From assembly GCF_002335525.1 (NCBI RefSeq), contig NZ_BDUF01000053.1:14260-76688 (forward strand): a stretch of DNA of 62,429 nucleotides, given 5' to 3'. Shown here piece after piece: positions 1 through 8,100 of this stretch (positions within the stretch are counted from its first letter, which is position 1; each line of letters opens with the position of its first letter). The position numbers and the translations under genes are program-made. This DNA is from Effusibacillus lacus. Its GTDB lineage: Bacteria > Bacillota > Bacilli > Tumebacillales > Effusibacillaceae. Under the pieces are notes generated by a model. That model searched no databases, had not been told where the DNA came from, and was given only the letters and a program-made list of their open reading frames with translations.

Positions 1-1
1 A

Positions 2-1141
2 GCGGTGGCTAATGGCCAGTTGGAAATCTCGGAAAAATTCGATTCGGATATGTACCTGTGTCTGGGGTGTCGTGCGTGCGAATCGGCTTGTCCGGCGGGA
101 GTTCCTTATGGAACCCTGATTGAAGGCGCCCGGGAAGTGGTGGAAACCCATCGTCCGCGTCCGTTGGTTACAAGGTTCGTGCGGAACCTGACGATGAAAC
201 AACTGTTCCCCCATCCGAAGCGTATGGAGAAGTTGGGAACCTTGCTGTACTTCTACCAGAAGTCGGGACTGCGAACCCTTGCCCGGAAAAGCGGCATCAT
301 GAACCTCTTTCCAAAGAGCATGTCGGAAATGGAGAAGGCGGTTCCGGACGTTGCTTCCCCGTCTGAGCGGAAACAGCGCAAAGACTTCCTGCCAGCAAAA
401 GGCGAGAAGCGAATGACGGTGGGATTGTTCAAAGGCTGCGTAATGGATGTCATGTTCTTTGATACCAACGAAGCAACCGCCAAGCTGTTGTCCGCTTTTG
501 GCTGTGATGTGGTCTATTTCGAGGGACAGACCTGCTGTGGAGCTCTGCATGCGCATGCGGGTGACAAAAATGCGGCACGGGAGCTGGCCAAGCAAAACAT
601 TGAGGCTTTTGAGCGGGCAGGCATCGATGCGATGGTCAACAACGCAGGGGGCTGCGGCGCGGCGCTGAAAGAATATCATCACTGGTTCCACGGGGATCCG
701 GAGTGGGAAGCGCGGGCCAAGAAGTTTGTGGATGCCCAGCGGGACGTGAACGAATTGCTTGCGACCTTGCCATTGCCAAAAATGAGATCCCTGCCTTACC
801 GTGTGACCTATCAGGATTCCTGCCACCTGGCCCACGGGCAGAAAATCCGCCTGCAGCCGAGAGAACTGCTCAAGAGCATCCCGGGCGTGGAGTACGTGGA
901 ACTGCCGGAAGCGGACCGCTGCTGCGGGTCGGCAGGCATCTACAACATCACCAACTTTGACATGTCCATGCAGATTCTTGACGGCAAGATGAAGCATGTG
1001 GAAGGAACGAAGGCGGCTGTTGTCGTAACTTCCAACCCCGGATGTCTGCTGCAGATGCGGGCTGGCATCAAACGGGCGGGCCTTGAAGACAAGATGAAAG
1101 CCGTTCATATTGCAGATCTGCTGTACGAAGCGGTTGAATAA
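2..1141 (+). CDS. glcF: Glycolate oxidase iron-sulfur subunit, 3' part (runs off the window)
   Basis: The reading frame is open to the left edge, so the gene starts upstream. What remains holds the second ferredoxin-type motif CLGCRACESACP near the start, followed by two CCG-type cysteine-rich domains (CC-GALHAH and CCGSAGIY regions, each preceded by a conserved C). This is the architecture of GlcF/LldE-like proteins, which pass electrons from glycolate or lactate oxidation to the respiratory chain at the membrane. The first 4Fe-4S motif of GlcF (about 50-60 residues) must lie outside the window. The GTG at position 5 is internal coding sequence, not a start. glcD would be expected just upstream. 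Confidence 0.9.
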   Translation, partial: AVANGQLEISEKFDSDMYLCLGCRACESACPAGVPYGTLIEGAREVVETHRPRPLVTRFVRNLTMKQLFPHPKRMEKLGTLLYFYQKSGLRTLARKSGIMNLFPKSMSEMEKAVPDVASPSERKQRKDFLPAKGEKRMTVGLFKGCVMDVMFFDTNEATAKLLSAFGCDVVYFEGQTCCGALHAHAGDKNAARELAKQNIEAFERAGIDAMVNNAGGCGAALKEYHHWFHGDPEWEARAKKFVDAQRDVNELLATLPLPKMRSLPYRVTYQDSCHLAHGQKIRLQPRELLKSIPGVEYVELPEADRCCGSAGIYNITNFDMSMQILDGKMKHVEGTKAAVVVTSNPGCLLQMRAGIKRAGLEDKMKAVHIADLLYEAVE

Positions 1142-1154
1142 AGATCTGTCAGGA

Positions 1155-1805
1155 TCATTTGACATAAGGAACCAGATTCCGGGCAATCACCCGGTGGCCT
1201 TCATCATTGGGATGAATAGGGTAAGGGCCAAAGGGAAAGTTTCTCATGGCATCTTCCAGCCTCCCTGTCCGGTACCCGGCAATCAACCGGGGTTCAAGTC
1301 CTGCAAACCACTTGTGCGTCGGGGCCAACAGCGCGTGATGAAGATCGGCCATTTTGGTTATGGTGTCATTCAGTTGGCTGACCGCATCAATTGCCAGAGG
1401 AGAATGTGGAAACGGATTGTATTGGGTGCACAGGACCAGTTGCGCCCGGCTCAACCGGCGGATGGTTGCCAGCAGCGAATTGAGGTTGCTTTCATAAATG
1501 GACAGTACCCTTTGCAGGGAATTTCGAGGCGCACCTTGAACCACAGAGAATCCGGCCCAGCGTATATCGTTTCCCCCGATCCAGACGCTGATTGTGGAGG
1601 CCCGGTGCAGGGGGGCGGGGAACCCGGATCTGACGGCGGACAGCAGGGATTTGCTCGTCCATCCGTTACGGGCAATAATGAATCTTTGTGCCTTGATCGA
1701 TCGAGTTCGCAAGTCGGCTGTAATCAGGTTCGGATAGGTAAAATGCGGGGAAGAAGTGCCTTTCCCTGCCGTGATGGAGTCACCCAGAGCTGTATAGAAA
1801 ATCAC
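1155..1805 (-). CDS. SGNH/GDSL-family hydrolase
   Basis: 216 residues from a GTG at 1805 that sits five bases after AAAGGGGG; the frame extends further upstream but without a comparable ribosome binding site. GDSITAG (residues 8-14) is the nucleophile block, GGND gives the oxyanion Asn, and IHPN near the end supplies the His. Family members are esterases or lipases. The usual Asp three residues before the His (DxxH) is Tyr here, so the enzyme may use a Ser-His dyad or be impaired. No signal peptide is visible, which suggests a cytoplasmic protein. It is convergent with glcF, with a 13-base gap. Substrate unknown. Confidence 0.82.
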   Translation of the reverse strand: MIFYTALGDSITAGKGTSSPHFTYPNLITADLRTRSIKAQRFIIARNGWTSKSLLSAVRSGFPAPLHRASTISVWIGGNDIRWAGFSVVQGAPRNSLQRVLSIYESNLNSLLATIRRLSRAQLVLCTQYNPFPHSPLAIDAVSQLNDTITKMADLHHALLAPTHKWFAGLEPRLIAGYRTGRLEDAMRNFPFGPYPIHPNDEGHRVIARNLVPYVK

Positions 1806-1920
1806 AAATACACCCCCTTTCTTACCAGTTAATTCAGCAAGAAGGTGAGCGGGCACGGACAATTGCCAATGGCAGGCGTCCATTTTTGGCCGCATGCGGA
1901 ACAGAATCAGCGCGTGTGGA

Positions 1921-1956
1921 ATGCTTTTTCAACATCTCCCCCGTAGTATATGGAGA
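1921..1956 (+). promoter_or_regulatory. Sporulation-type promoter candidate
   Basis: CGTAGTATA (1942-1950) fits CRTANNNTA, a relaxed form of the SigK -10 box, and a TGTGGAATGC-like element lies 17 bases upstream. The same pair of elements precedes the paralogous gene at 27344 and the M23 gene at 16885, which is the main support. The sigma factor is inferred, not shown. Confidence 0.4.
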
Positions 1957-1980
1957 ATTCAACAACTAGGGGGGAGCCAT

Positions 1981-2367
1981 GTGGCGATATCATACGAGTC
2001 CGCAGTCCGATTCCTGGGTCAGCCGGTGTGTGCAGAATGTCATGGGGGCACCAAACATTACGGGATTGTTCGTGAAGTAAATCGCAAGGGAATTGTCCTG
2101 CAGCCGTTTCCAGCAAGAGGTGAGTTTGTTCGCAGCCGTGGGAAAAGAATTGATGCGGTGACCGCCGACCGTCCTGACGGTGTAAAGGCGGAAAACGTTT
2201 TGCTGCCGTTCATCCTTCCATTTATAACGTTGTTTTCCCTGTCTCCTTATGGATACGGCACTCTTGGTGAATTTGGCGGGAACGGGTATAACGGGTATAA
2301 CGGGAATGGCTTTCCAGGACCTTACGGATTTTTCGGATTTCCGAGACGCCGGCCTTTCTGGTTTTAA
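1981..2367 (+). CDS. Uncharacterised small protein, spore-type (paralogue of 27045-27344)
   Basis: 128 residues. The GTG start at 1981 follows GGGGGGAG by four bases and matches the GTG start of the paralogue; both proteins then share GQPVCAxCxGGxKHYGIVR and a following IxLQPxPxRG stretch. The conserved CxxC and short beta-rich core recall small coat-associated proteins, but I do not recognise a named family. A hydrophobic segment (LLPFILPFITLFSL) precedes a Gly/Tyr/Asn-rich tail made of short NGY repeats (9-bp DNA repeats). The promoter-like motif upstream and the tail composition suggest a spore coat or membrane role; this is inference. Confidence 0.7.
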   Translation: MAISYESAVRFLGQPVCAECHGGTKHYGIVREVNRKGIVLQPFPARGEFVRSRGKRIDAVTADRPDGVKAENVLLPFILPFITLFSLSPYGYGTLGEFGGNGYNGYNGNGFPGPYGFFGFPRRRPFWF

Positions 2368-2377
2368 GGGCTGCAGG

Positions 2378-2407
2378 AACCTCCTTTTGGGGAGGTTTCT
2401 TTTTTTG
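2378..2407 (+). terminator. Rho-independent terminator
   Basis: Stem AACCTCC / GGAGGTT with a six-base loop followed by a T-rich tract, 11 bases after the stop of the 1981 gene. Confidence 0.85.
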
Positions 2408-2595
2408 GCGGCTCTGTAAAAACACAATGTTGATTTTCGCCCTTTTCTTGTTCAACTACGTGCAGGATAGTTTCATTAATTCGACAATAAAGTAGATAGG
2501 AGAAAAGGCAAAATTAACCGAATGCATTAGACAAATGGTACCAGAATGTGGCGGTGAACCACTGTATCCTGTAGAATCGTTAGGAGGTAAATCCG

Positions 2596-3687
2596 GTGAG
2601 AGTTTTTTTAATTGTTGTTATCGTCATTCATGGACTCATACATTTCATGGGCTTTATTAAGGCGTTTCATATCGCGGAGATGGATCAGCTGACACAAAAT
2701 ATTTCCAAACCCCTTGGCATTCTTTGGTTGTTTTCGGGTCTGCTATTTTTCGCATTATTATTCTTTATTTCTGCAAATAAAGATTGGTGGTGGATGCCAG
2801 CTATAGTCGCTATTGGTACTTCCCAGTTCCTCATTTTTCTCACATGGCAAGATGCAAAATTTGGCACTATACCGAACTTACTTATTTTTATTGCGATTAT
2901 ACTTGGATTCGCGTTGTGGAATTTTAATATACAGACGAATAAAGAAATACATGCGATTCTATCCCAAAGCAAAGAAACTGAAAAAACTGTGGTATCTGAA
3001 CAAATGCTTGCTGCATTACCCTCTCCCGTGCAAAAGTGGCTAACCCATACAGGAATTGTCGGTAAAGAAAAAATCCGCAACGTATACCTCAAACAAACCG
3101 GACTCATCAAGCTCAAACCTGATCAAAAGAATTGGTCAAAAGCTGAGGCTGAGCAATATATAACAACGGATAAACCCGCTTTTCTTTGGAAAGTAAACAT
3201 GTCCATAATGCCTTTGGTCAATGTCACAGGCAGAGATCTGTTTATGAATGGCGAGGGACAGATGAAAGTGAATCTTGCTTCCCTGATACCGGTAGTTAAT
3301 GTTGCCAATAACGAAAAAATTGATCAATCATCCTTACAGAGATTTTTACTGGAATTGCCCTTGTATCCGTCTGCGGCCATGAGTCCGTATGTGACTTGGG
3401 AAAGTATCGATGATCATTCAGCTGCAGCTACCATGACTTATCAAGGAGTTACAGGATCGGCCACTTTTTTCTTTGACGATCATGGCGATTTTCTTAAGAG
3501 TAGCGCCCTAAGGTACAAAGATAGCGACGAAAGCGCCCAACTCATTGAATGCATTGGAGAAGTAAAAAGGAACAGTATAGTAAACGGTATAAAAATACCA
3601 ACCCAAATTGATGTTTCCTGGATGTTGGAAGCTGGGAAATTTACTTGGTATAAACTTGAAATCTATGATGTAGTATTCAATAAATAA
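2596..3687 (+). CDS. Four-helix membrane protein with large soluble C-terminal domain, uncharacterised
   Basis: 363 residues from a GTG preceded by a strong AGGAGGT. The first ~115 residues hold four predicted membrane helices; the remaining ~245 residues are soluble and contain PSPVQKWLTHTG and a SATFFFDDHGDF stretch. The layout matches a family of uncharacterised proteins that I associate with DUF6544, though I cannot verify the name. It stands alone with its own leader, and its base composition is AT-richer than the neighbours, which hints at a separate history. Function unknown. Confidence 0.7.
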   Translation: MRVFLIVVIVIHGLIHFMGFIKAFHIAEMDQLTQNISKPLGILWLFSGLLFFALLFFISANKDWWWMPAIVAIGTSQFLIFLTWQDAKFGTIPNLLIFIAIILGFALWNFNIQTNKEIHAILSQSKETEKTVVSEQMLAALPSPVQKWLTHTGIVGKEKIRNVYLKQTGLIKLKPDQKNWSKAEAEQYITTDKPAFLWKVNMSIMPLVNVTGRDLFMNGEGQMKVNLASLIPVVNVANNEKIDQSSLQRFLLELPLYPSAAMSPYVTWESIDDHSAAATMTYQGVTGSATFFFDDHGDFLKSSALRYKDSDESAQLIECIGEVKRNSIVNGIKIPTQIDVSWMLEAGKFTWYKLEIYDVVFNK

Positions 3688-3708
3688 ATGACCGGGAAAG
3701 ATGTCAGA

Positions 3709-4980
3709 TTACTTGTTCTCTCCTCTTTTCTTGCGCCAGGATACGGTGGGCGACAACGTCCGTTCCGACCTTTTTGTCAATGCTCCTCTCAGTGGACTGG
3801 CAAGAGCAGGCCACATATGCAAACCGTAAAGCACCAAACCCAATAATCCGCCTGCGGCGGCAAACACTACCCAGGGAAGCGTTGGGGCCGTCCAGGCCTT
3901 GGCAGCATTTATCAACTGCCCGCCTCCCACGTTTCCAAGGGATTCACCCAATCCCCAGACCAGTGACGCAATGCCAAAGTAGGTACCGATCAGTTGCGGT
4001 TCGGCCAATTCGGAGACCACCGTGTCAACCGTTGGCATTACCAGCATTTCACCCAGGGTAAAGATAGCCACACTCAGCAGCAGATCGTAAAAACCGCTTG
4101 ACCAGATAACGCTGCCCAATCCTATCCCCATAATAACCGTACCGGCAGCCAGAATCAGCAGCGGGTGCAGGCGTGTCGAGGTGAAGCGGGTGATAGGCGC
4201 CTGCATGAAGATGATCATTATGCTGGTAAATGACCACAGGAGGCCGACACTTTTCGGATTGGGGAGGATGTCAGCAGCACGAAGCGGAATTGAGAATGTA
4301 AATTGGGCATACAGCGCCCAGATGAATACGGTTACCAAGCTGAAAACTAGGAATGGGCGGTCTTTTAGAATTTCAAAGGATGCCCGTCTGTCGGGTGTTT
4401 CACAGGGCGGGTTGGCACAGTCGGCTGGCAACAGCAGTCGATGGGTTAACGCCAGCCCGGCAAAGATCAAAGAACCGGCAATAAACAATGCAAGGGAAGT
4501 TCCTGCCAGCAGCGCACCGATCAGCGGGCCCACGGTTATCCCAATATTGGCGGCGATTCCCCGGAAAGAGAAGGCGGTGGATTTGTTCTGTTCCGTGGCA
4601 AAAGTGGCAATCCCCGCTTTTGCAGGCGGAGTGTAAATGCCTCCGCCCAGTCCCGTAAGAATGGAGGATGCGAAAAGAAGCGGGAGGGTGTTGGCAAACC
4701 CATAACCCAACAGTCCCACCGCACGCAAAATCAGGCCCAACACCAGGGTTCTTCGCTGCCCAAGCCGGTCGGTCAGTCCCCCGCCCAGCAAACTTCCGCT
4801 CAGATAGGCGATCGAACCGGTTCCCAGCACAGTTCCCACAGTTCCGGCACTCAGTCCTTTTTCAGCAGTCAAAATAATGGCCAGTAGGGGCAGAATCAAA
4901 TAGTAGCCCAGATGAGAAAACAGAATGCCGCTCAGCAGCACCCAAAGGGGGCGACCAAAAGAAAGGGATGCCAGTCTCAC
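3709..4980 (-). CDS. MFS transporter, drug-efflux type
   Basis: 423 residues, twelve predicted membrane helices. The loop after helix 2 has the MFS signature GGLTDRLGQRR, and a second internal half-repeat follows a cytoplasmic loop near the middle (DCANPPCETPDRRAS). GTG at 4980 is chosen because GAGGTGA lies six bases upstream; a GTG three codons earlier lacks that spacing. Family members export drugs or small metabolites using the proton gradient. Substrate cannot be read from sequence. Transcribed alone, convergent with the 2596 gene. Confidence 0.85.
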   Translation of the reverse strand: MRLASLSFGRPLWVLLSGILFSHLGYYLILPLLAIILTAEKGLSAGTVGTVLGTGSIAYLSGSLLGGGLTDRLGQRRTLVLGLILRAVGLLGYGFANTLPLLFASSILTGLGGGIYTPPAKAGIATFATEQNKSTAFSFRGIAANIGITVGPLIGALLAGTSLALFIAGSLIFAGLALTHRLLLPADCANPPCETPDRRASFEILKDRPFLVFSLVTVFIWALYAQFTFSIPLRAADILPNPKSVGLLWSFTSIMIIFMQAPITRFTSTRLHPLLILAAGTVIMGIGLGSVIWSSGFYDLLLSVAIFTLGEMLVMPTVDTVVSELAEPQLIGTYFGIASLVWGLGESLGNVGGGQLINAAKAWTAPTLPWVVFAAAGGLLGLVLYGLHMWPALASPLRGALTKRSERTLSPTVSWRKKRGENK

Positions 4981-5029
4981 GAGATTCACCTCGCGAGTAG
5001 CATCCCCTTTTTTGGGCGAATTTAGAAGC

Positions 5030-5434
5030 TTACTGCAGTTTTAGCACATGGTCGGCAAACCTTTTGAAATCCTCAAGATGTTTTTCAATAATGGTACGTA
5101 CAATGTTCAGATTTATGGCTTGGTAATCATGGACCGCGATGTTTCGGAAACCAACCATGGCTTTCATTTTTGTCGTCATTTCCTGATCAATGATTTTGTT
5201 CCGATGCAACAGGTCAAATGCATCACGGCTGTTCTGGGGTATCCCAAGGTTCCTTTCCGAAACAAGATGCATGGCAAGGTCGATACTCGCTTCACACGCC
5301 CTTTGGATATTCAAAATGATTGCATCCTGCTTTGTAAAGTTCTCCAGATTCCGGGGGTCGCCCTGATATTCTTCCTCAATTCTCTTTATGCACCGTCCGA
5401 TGGTCTGAATCTTGTTGGCTATGACATCATTCAT
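5030..5434 (-). CDS. hepT: HepT-like toxin (HEPN RNase) of a MntA/HepT module
   Basis: 134 residues, all-helical. The HEPN catalytic signature R-x4-H-x-Y is intact: R97, H102, Y104 in GFRNIAVHDY. HepT toxins are RNases that the partner MntA silences by adding AMP groups to the motif Tyr; here the target residue is Y104. The start at 5434 overlaps the last eight bases of mntA, typical of translational coupling. The order (mntA first, hepT second) is the canonical one. Confidence 0.88.
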   Translation of the reverse strand: MNDVIANKIQTIGRCIKRIEEEYQGDPRNLENFTKQDAIILNIQRACEASIDLAMHLVSERNLGIPQNSRDAFDLLHRNKIIDQEMTTKMKAMVGFRNIAVHDYQAINLNIVRTIIEKHLEDFKRFADHVLKLQ

Positions 5435-5840
5435 TGAAGATGGACCCCCTTTCTTGCAGTTTGTCAAAAATGCATTGTCGCTCTTCGTTTAACAGGGCGT
5501 AATCTTTAAGGATCCTGATTTGGTACATCATTCTTCTCGGGGGGTCGAGATCCAGGATCACTTTACCCTTGCCAATGATTTGCGCCTGAAAGACGGTGCT
5601 GGCTTTCTTTAAATTGACAAGGTCCACTTCCAACCCCAGTTGATCCGCCAATTCTTGTGCCAGCATAAACGATTCGTAATCAGAGACTTCCTTGTCGGTG
5701 AGATAAGCTATGTCGAGATCGCTGTCTTCTCTCATCTTTCCTTGGGCACCCGATCCAAAAAGGTAAAGGGTGTAAGGCGACAATCTTTCCGACAACAATT
5801 CGGTTACCAGTTTCACCTGCGCTTGATTGACCCGATCCAT
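5427..5840 (-). CDS. mntA: MntA-like minimal nucleotidyltransferase antitoxin
   Basis: 137 residues. The pol-beta-type signature GS-x10-DxD is intact: G29-S30, then D41 and D43. In this family the enzyme AMPylates the HepT toxin and neutralises it. ATG at 5840 follows AGGTG by four bases; a frame extension upstream has no better start. First gene of the pair. Confidence 0.88.
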   Translation of the reverse strand: MDRVNQAQVKLVTELLSERLSPYTLYLFGSGAQGKMREDSDLDIAYLTDKEVSDYESFMLAQELADQLGLEVDLVNLKKASTVFQAQIIGKGKVILDLDPPRRMMYQIRILKDYALLNEERQCIFDKLQERGSIFNE

Positions 5841-6036
5841 AAGGCACCTCAAATCGTTTAAACGCCTTGTCCTCTGTAAATTATACCATCTCAGGCGAGC
5901 TATGCCTATGTAAAGTCTAGAGCCCGGGGACTGTCTAGTCGTTACCTGGGCTGACTTGACTATTATACAACTTCACAGAAACTTCATTTCAGATCGTGTA
6001 TACTAGGGACAGAGCGTTTAAGAGGAGGAACTCATT

Positions 6037-6759
6037 TTGTTCGATGCAGCCAACCCAAACATGTTCATTGCATTTGCCGCGGGCATATTGTCTTTTCTTT
6101 CACCCTGTTGTTTGCCTTTATACCCTTCCTACATTTCTTATATAACAGGAATATCCTATGACCAAATGCAGGGGGAACGGGACAGGTTCCGGATTCGGCG
6201 TACCGCGCTTCTCCATTCGTTTTTCTTTGTGTTGGGTTTCTCGATTATCTTTATAGCGTTGGGGGCCAGCGCCGGACTGATCGGGCAGTTGTTCAACGAG
6301 TACAAGGATTTGATTCGCCAGATTGGCGGTATTATCATCATTGTCATGGGGCTTTTCCTTGCCGGAATCATTAAGTGGGAATACTTGATGAAGGAACGGA
6401 AGTTTCATCTCCGAAACAAACCGGCGGGTTACCTGGGTTCGGTCCTGGTGGGAATCACATTCTCGGCCGGTTGGACGCCATGCATCGGGCCGATTTTGAC
6501 CGCTGTGATTTCATTGGCAGCTACCGATCCCGTAAACAGCGCCTGGCTGATGGTAGCCTATTCGCTGGGATTTGCCATCCCGTTCCTGATTCTGGCTTAC
6601 AGCCTGGGCTCCGTACGCTGGCTGCTCAAGTATTCGGGGACGATTGCAAAGATTGGCGGATACGTTATGATTATCATGGGAATCTTGCTTTATACGAATG
6701 CCATGACTGTAATTACGGTGTATTTGATCCAGATCTTCGGAGGATTCACGGGCTTCTAG
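6037..6759 (+). CDS. ccdA: Cytochrome c biogenesis / thiol-disulfide transporter CcdA
   Basis: 240 residues, six predicted membrane helices. Cysteines in LSPCCLPLYP (C24, C25) and GWTPCIGP (C149) are the redox pair of the CcdA/DsbD membrane core, which carries electrons from cytoplasmic thioredoxin across the membrane. TTG at 6037 follows GAGGAAC by a normal spacing and gives the usual N-terminus just before helix 1. It is followed 41 bases later by a TlpA/ResA-like thioredoxin, its likely electron acceptor. Confidence 0.93.
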   Translation: MFDAANPNMFIAFAAGILSFLSPCCLPLYPSYISYITGISYDQMQGERDRFRIRRTALLHSFFFVLGFSIIFIALGASAGLIGQLFNEYKDLIRQIGGIIIIVMGLFLAGIIKWEYLMKERKFHLRNKPAGYLGSVLVGITFSAGWTPCIGPILTAVISLAATDPVNSAWLMVAYSLGFAIPFLILAYSLGSVRWLLKYSGTIAKIGGYVMIIMGILLYTNAMTVITVYLIQIFGGFTGF

Positions 6760-6800
6760 GAAGAATAATCCGGAAGCAGAACAATAATGGAGGTTGGAAA

Positions 6801-7406
6801 ATGAAAAAGTGGCAAATGGGACTTGGAGTGCTGCTGGTGGCAGGATTGGCCCTGGCTGGATTGTTCATTAATGGCGGCACAGAAGCTGCTAAAGGCAAAC
6901 AAGGGCAAGGGGCGGCTCCAACAAACCAGCTGTCTGAGACCGGGCAGGAACCGGCCAAGGGGGCGCAACCGGCGGCTCCAAAACCGGGCTTTCCGGCACC
7001 CGATTTCACACTGAATGATATGCAAGGCAATCCGGTAAAGCTCAGTGACCTGAAAGGGAAGCGTGTCCTTGTCAACTTCTGGGCCTCCTGGTGCCCGCCT
7101 TGCCAGGCGGAAATGCCGGAGTTGGTGGCCAAGTCCGAGAAATACAAAGACAAGATCGTCTTTCTGGGAGTCAACCTGACATCTCAAGATCCGAAAGCGG
7201 ACGGTCCGAAGAAATTCGTGGAAAAATTTAACGTGAAATATCCCAACCTGATGGATGTCAAAGGAGAAGTGGGATCTCTCTATCAGGTTACCGGCATTCC
7301 GACCACCATCACCATTGGAGCGGACGGAGTAATCGTGGACCGCCACATGGGCGGAATGTCGGGGGATCAAATGGAACAGATGATCCAGAATCTCTTGAAA
7401 GAATAG
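6801..7406 (+). CDS. Membrane-anchored TlpA/ResA-like thioredoxin
   Basis: 201 residues. An N-terminal signal anchor (about residues 5-24) is followed by an Ala/Pro/Gln-rich linker and a thioredoxin domain from about residue 64 with active site WCPPC (C98, C101) and the cis-Pro in TGIPTT. Such proteins reduce apocytochrome c haem-binding cysteines or spore cortex enzymes outside the membrane, fed by CcdA. ATG at 6801 lies behind GGAGGTTGG. The two-component pair downstream starts eight bases after the stop, so the four genes probably form one operon. Confidence 0.92.
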   Translation: MKKWQMGLGVLLVAGLALAGLFINGGTEAAKGKQGQGAAPTNQLSETGQEPAKGAQPAAPKPGFPAPDFTLNDMQGNPVKLSDLKGKRVLVNFWASWCPPCQAEMPELVAKSEKYKDKIVFLGVNLTSQDPKADGPKKFVEKFNVKYPNLMDVKGEVGSLYQVTGIPTTITIGADGVIVDRHMGGMSGDQMEQMIQNLLKE

Positions 7407-7413
7407 AACGAAC

Positions 7414-8097
7414 ATGAACTACACCATCCTGATTGTGGAAGACGAAGCGAAGATTGCCGAAGTGGTCCGCGATTACCTGCAGAAAGACGGCTATCGGGTT
7501 GAAATCACGGAGAACGGTGAACAAGCGGTGAACCGTGTACTTCGCGGGGGAATCGACCTGGTGCTGTTGGACCTGATGCTGCCGGGCATGTCGGGAGAAG
7601 AAGTTTGCAAGAGAATCCGGGCCTGTTCAACCGTGCCCGTCATTATGATGACAGCCAAAACGGCCGAATCGGACCGGATTGAAGGGTTGTCGCTCGGGGC
7701 GGACGATTATGTCCCAAAGCCCTTCAGTCCGCGAGAACTGGTTGCGCGTGTCAAGGCGGTCCTGCGGCGCACCTCTGACCATGAACTGTTGGCAGACCGC
7801 ATTTACTTGCCTGGTGGAATCATGGTCGATGACGTGAGCAAACAAGTTTTCAAGCATGGGGAAGTCGTTCCCCTCACCCCGACCGAATACAAGATCCTGG
7901 CATTGCTTGCCAGACATCCCCGCCGAACCTTCTCCCGTTCCGATCTGGTGGAGCGAATCCTCGGTTTTGATTACGAAGGAGAAGAACGGGTGATTGACAC
8001 TCACGTCAAGAATCTCCGGCGGAAGATTGAGGACGATCCGAAGAATCCGCAAATCGTTGTGTCGGTTTACGGCCACGGGTACCGGCTGGGAGGGTAA
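7414..8097 (+). CDS. OmpR/PhoB-family response regulator
   Basis: 227 residues. The receiver domain (1-120) has the acidic pair E9/D10, phospho-acceptor D53 and K101; a winged-helix DNA-binding domain occupies the rest, ending in VSVYGHGYRLGG. It partners with the histidine kinase three bases downstream. The position after ccdA and the thioredoxin suggests control of envelope or redox functions, but the regulon is unknown. Confidence 0.95.
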   Translation: MNYTILIVEDEAKIAEVVRDYLQKDGYRVEITENGEQAVNRVLRGGIDLVLLDLMLPGMSGEEVCKRIRACSTVPVIMMTAKTAESDRIEGLSLGADDYVPKPFSPRELVARVKAVLRRTSDHELLADRIYLPGGIMVDDVSKQVFKHGEVVPLTPTEYKILALLARHPRRTFSRSDLVERILGFDYEGEERVIDTHVKNLRRKIEDDPKNPQIVVSVYGHGYRLGG

Positions 8098-8100
8098 ATC

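Noticed and set aside
1110-1832. 240-codon plus-strand frame
   Set aside because: Lies opposite the GDSL hydrolase, which has intact motifs and a ribosome site; this frame has neither.
5971-6004. PhoP-type direct repeats (TTCACA-N5-TTCATT) before ccdA
   Set aside because: Only two imperfect copies and no good -35/-10 spacing; too weak without a known regulator.
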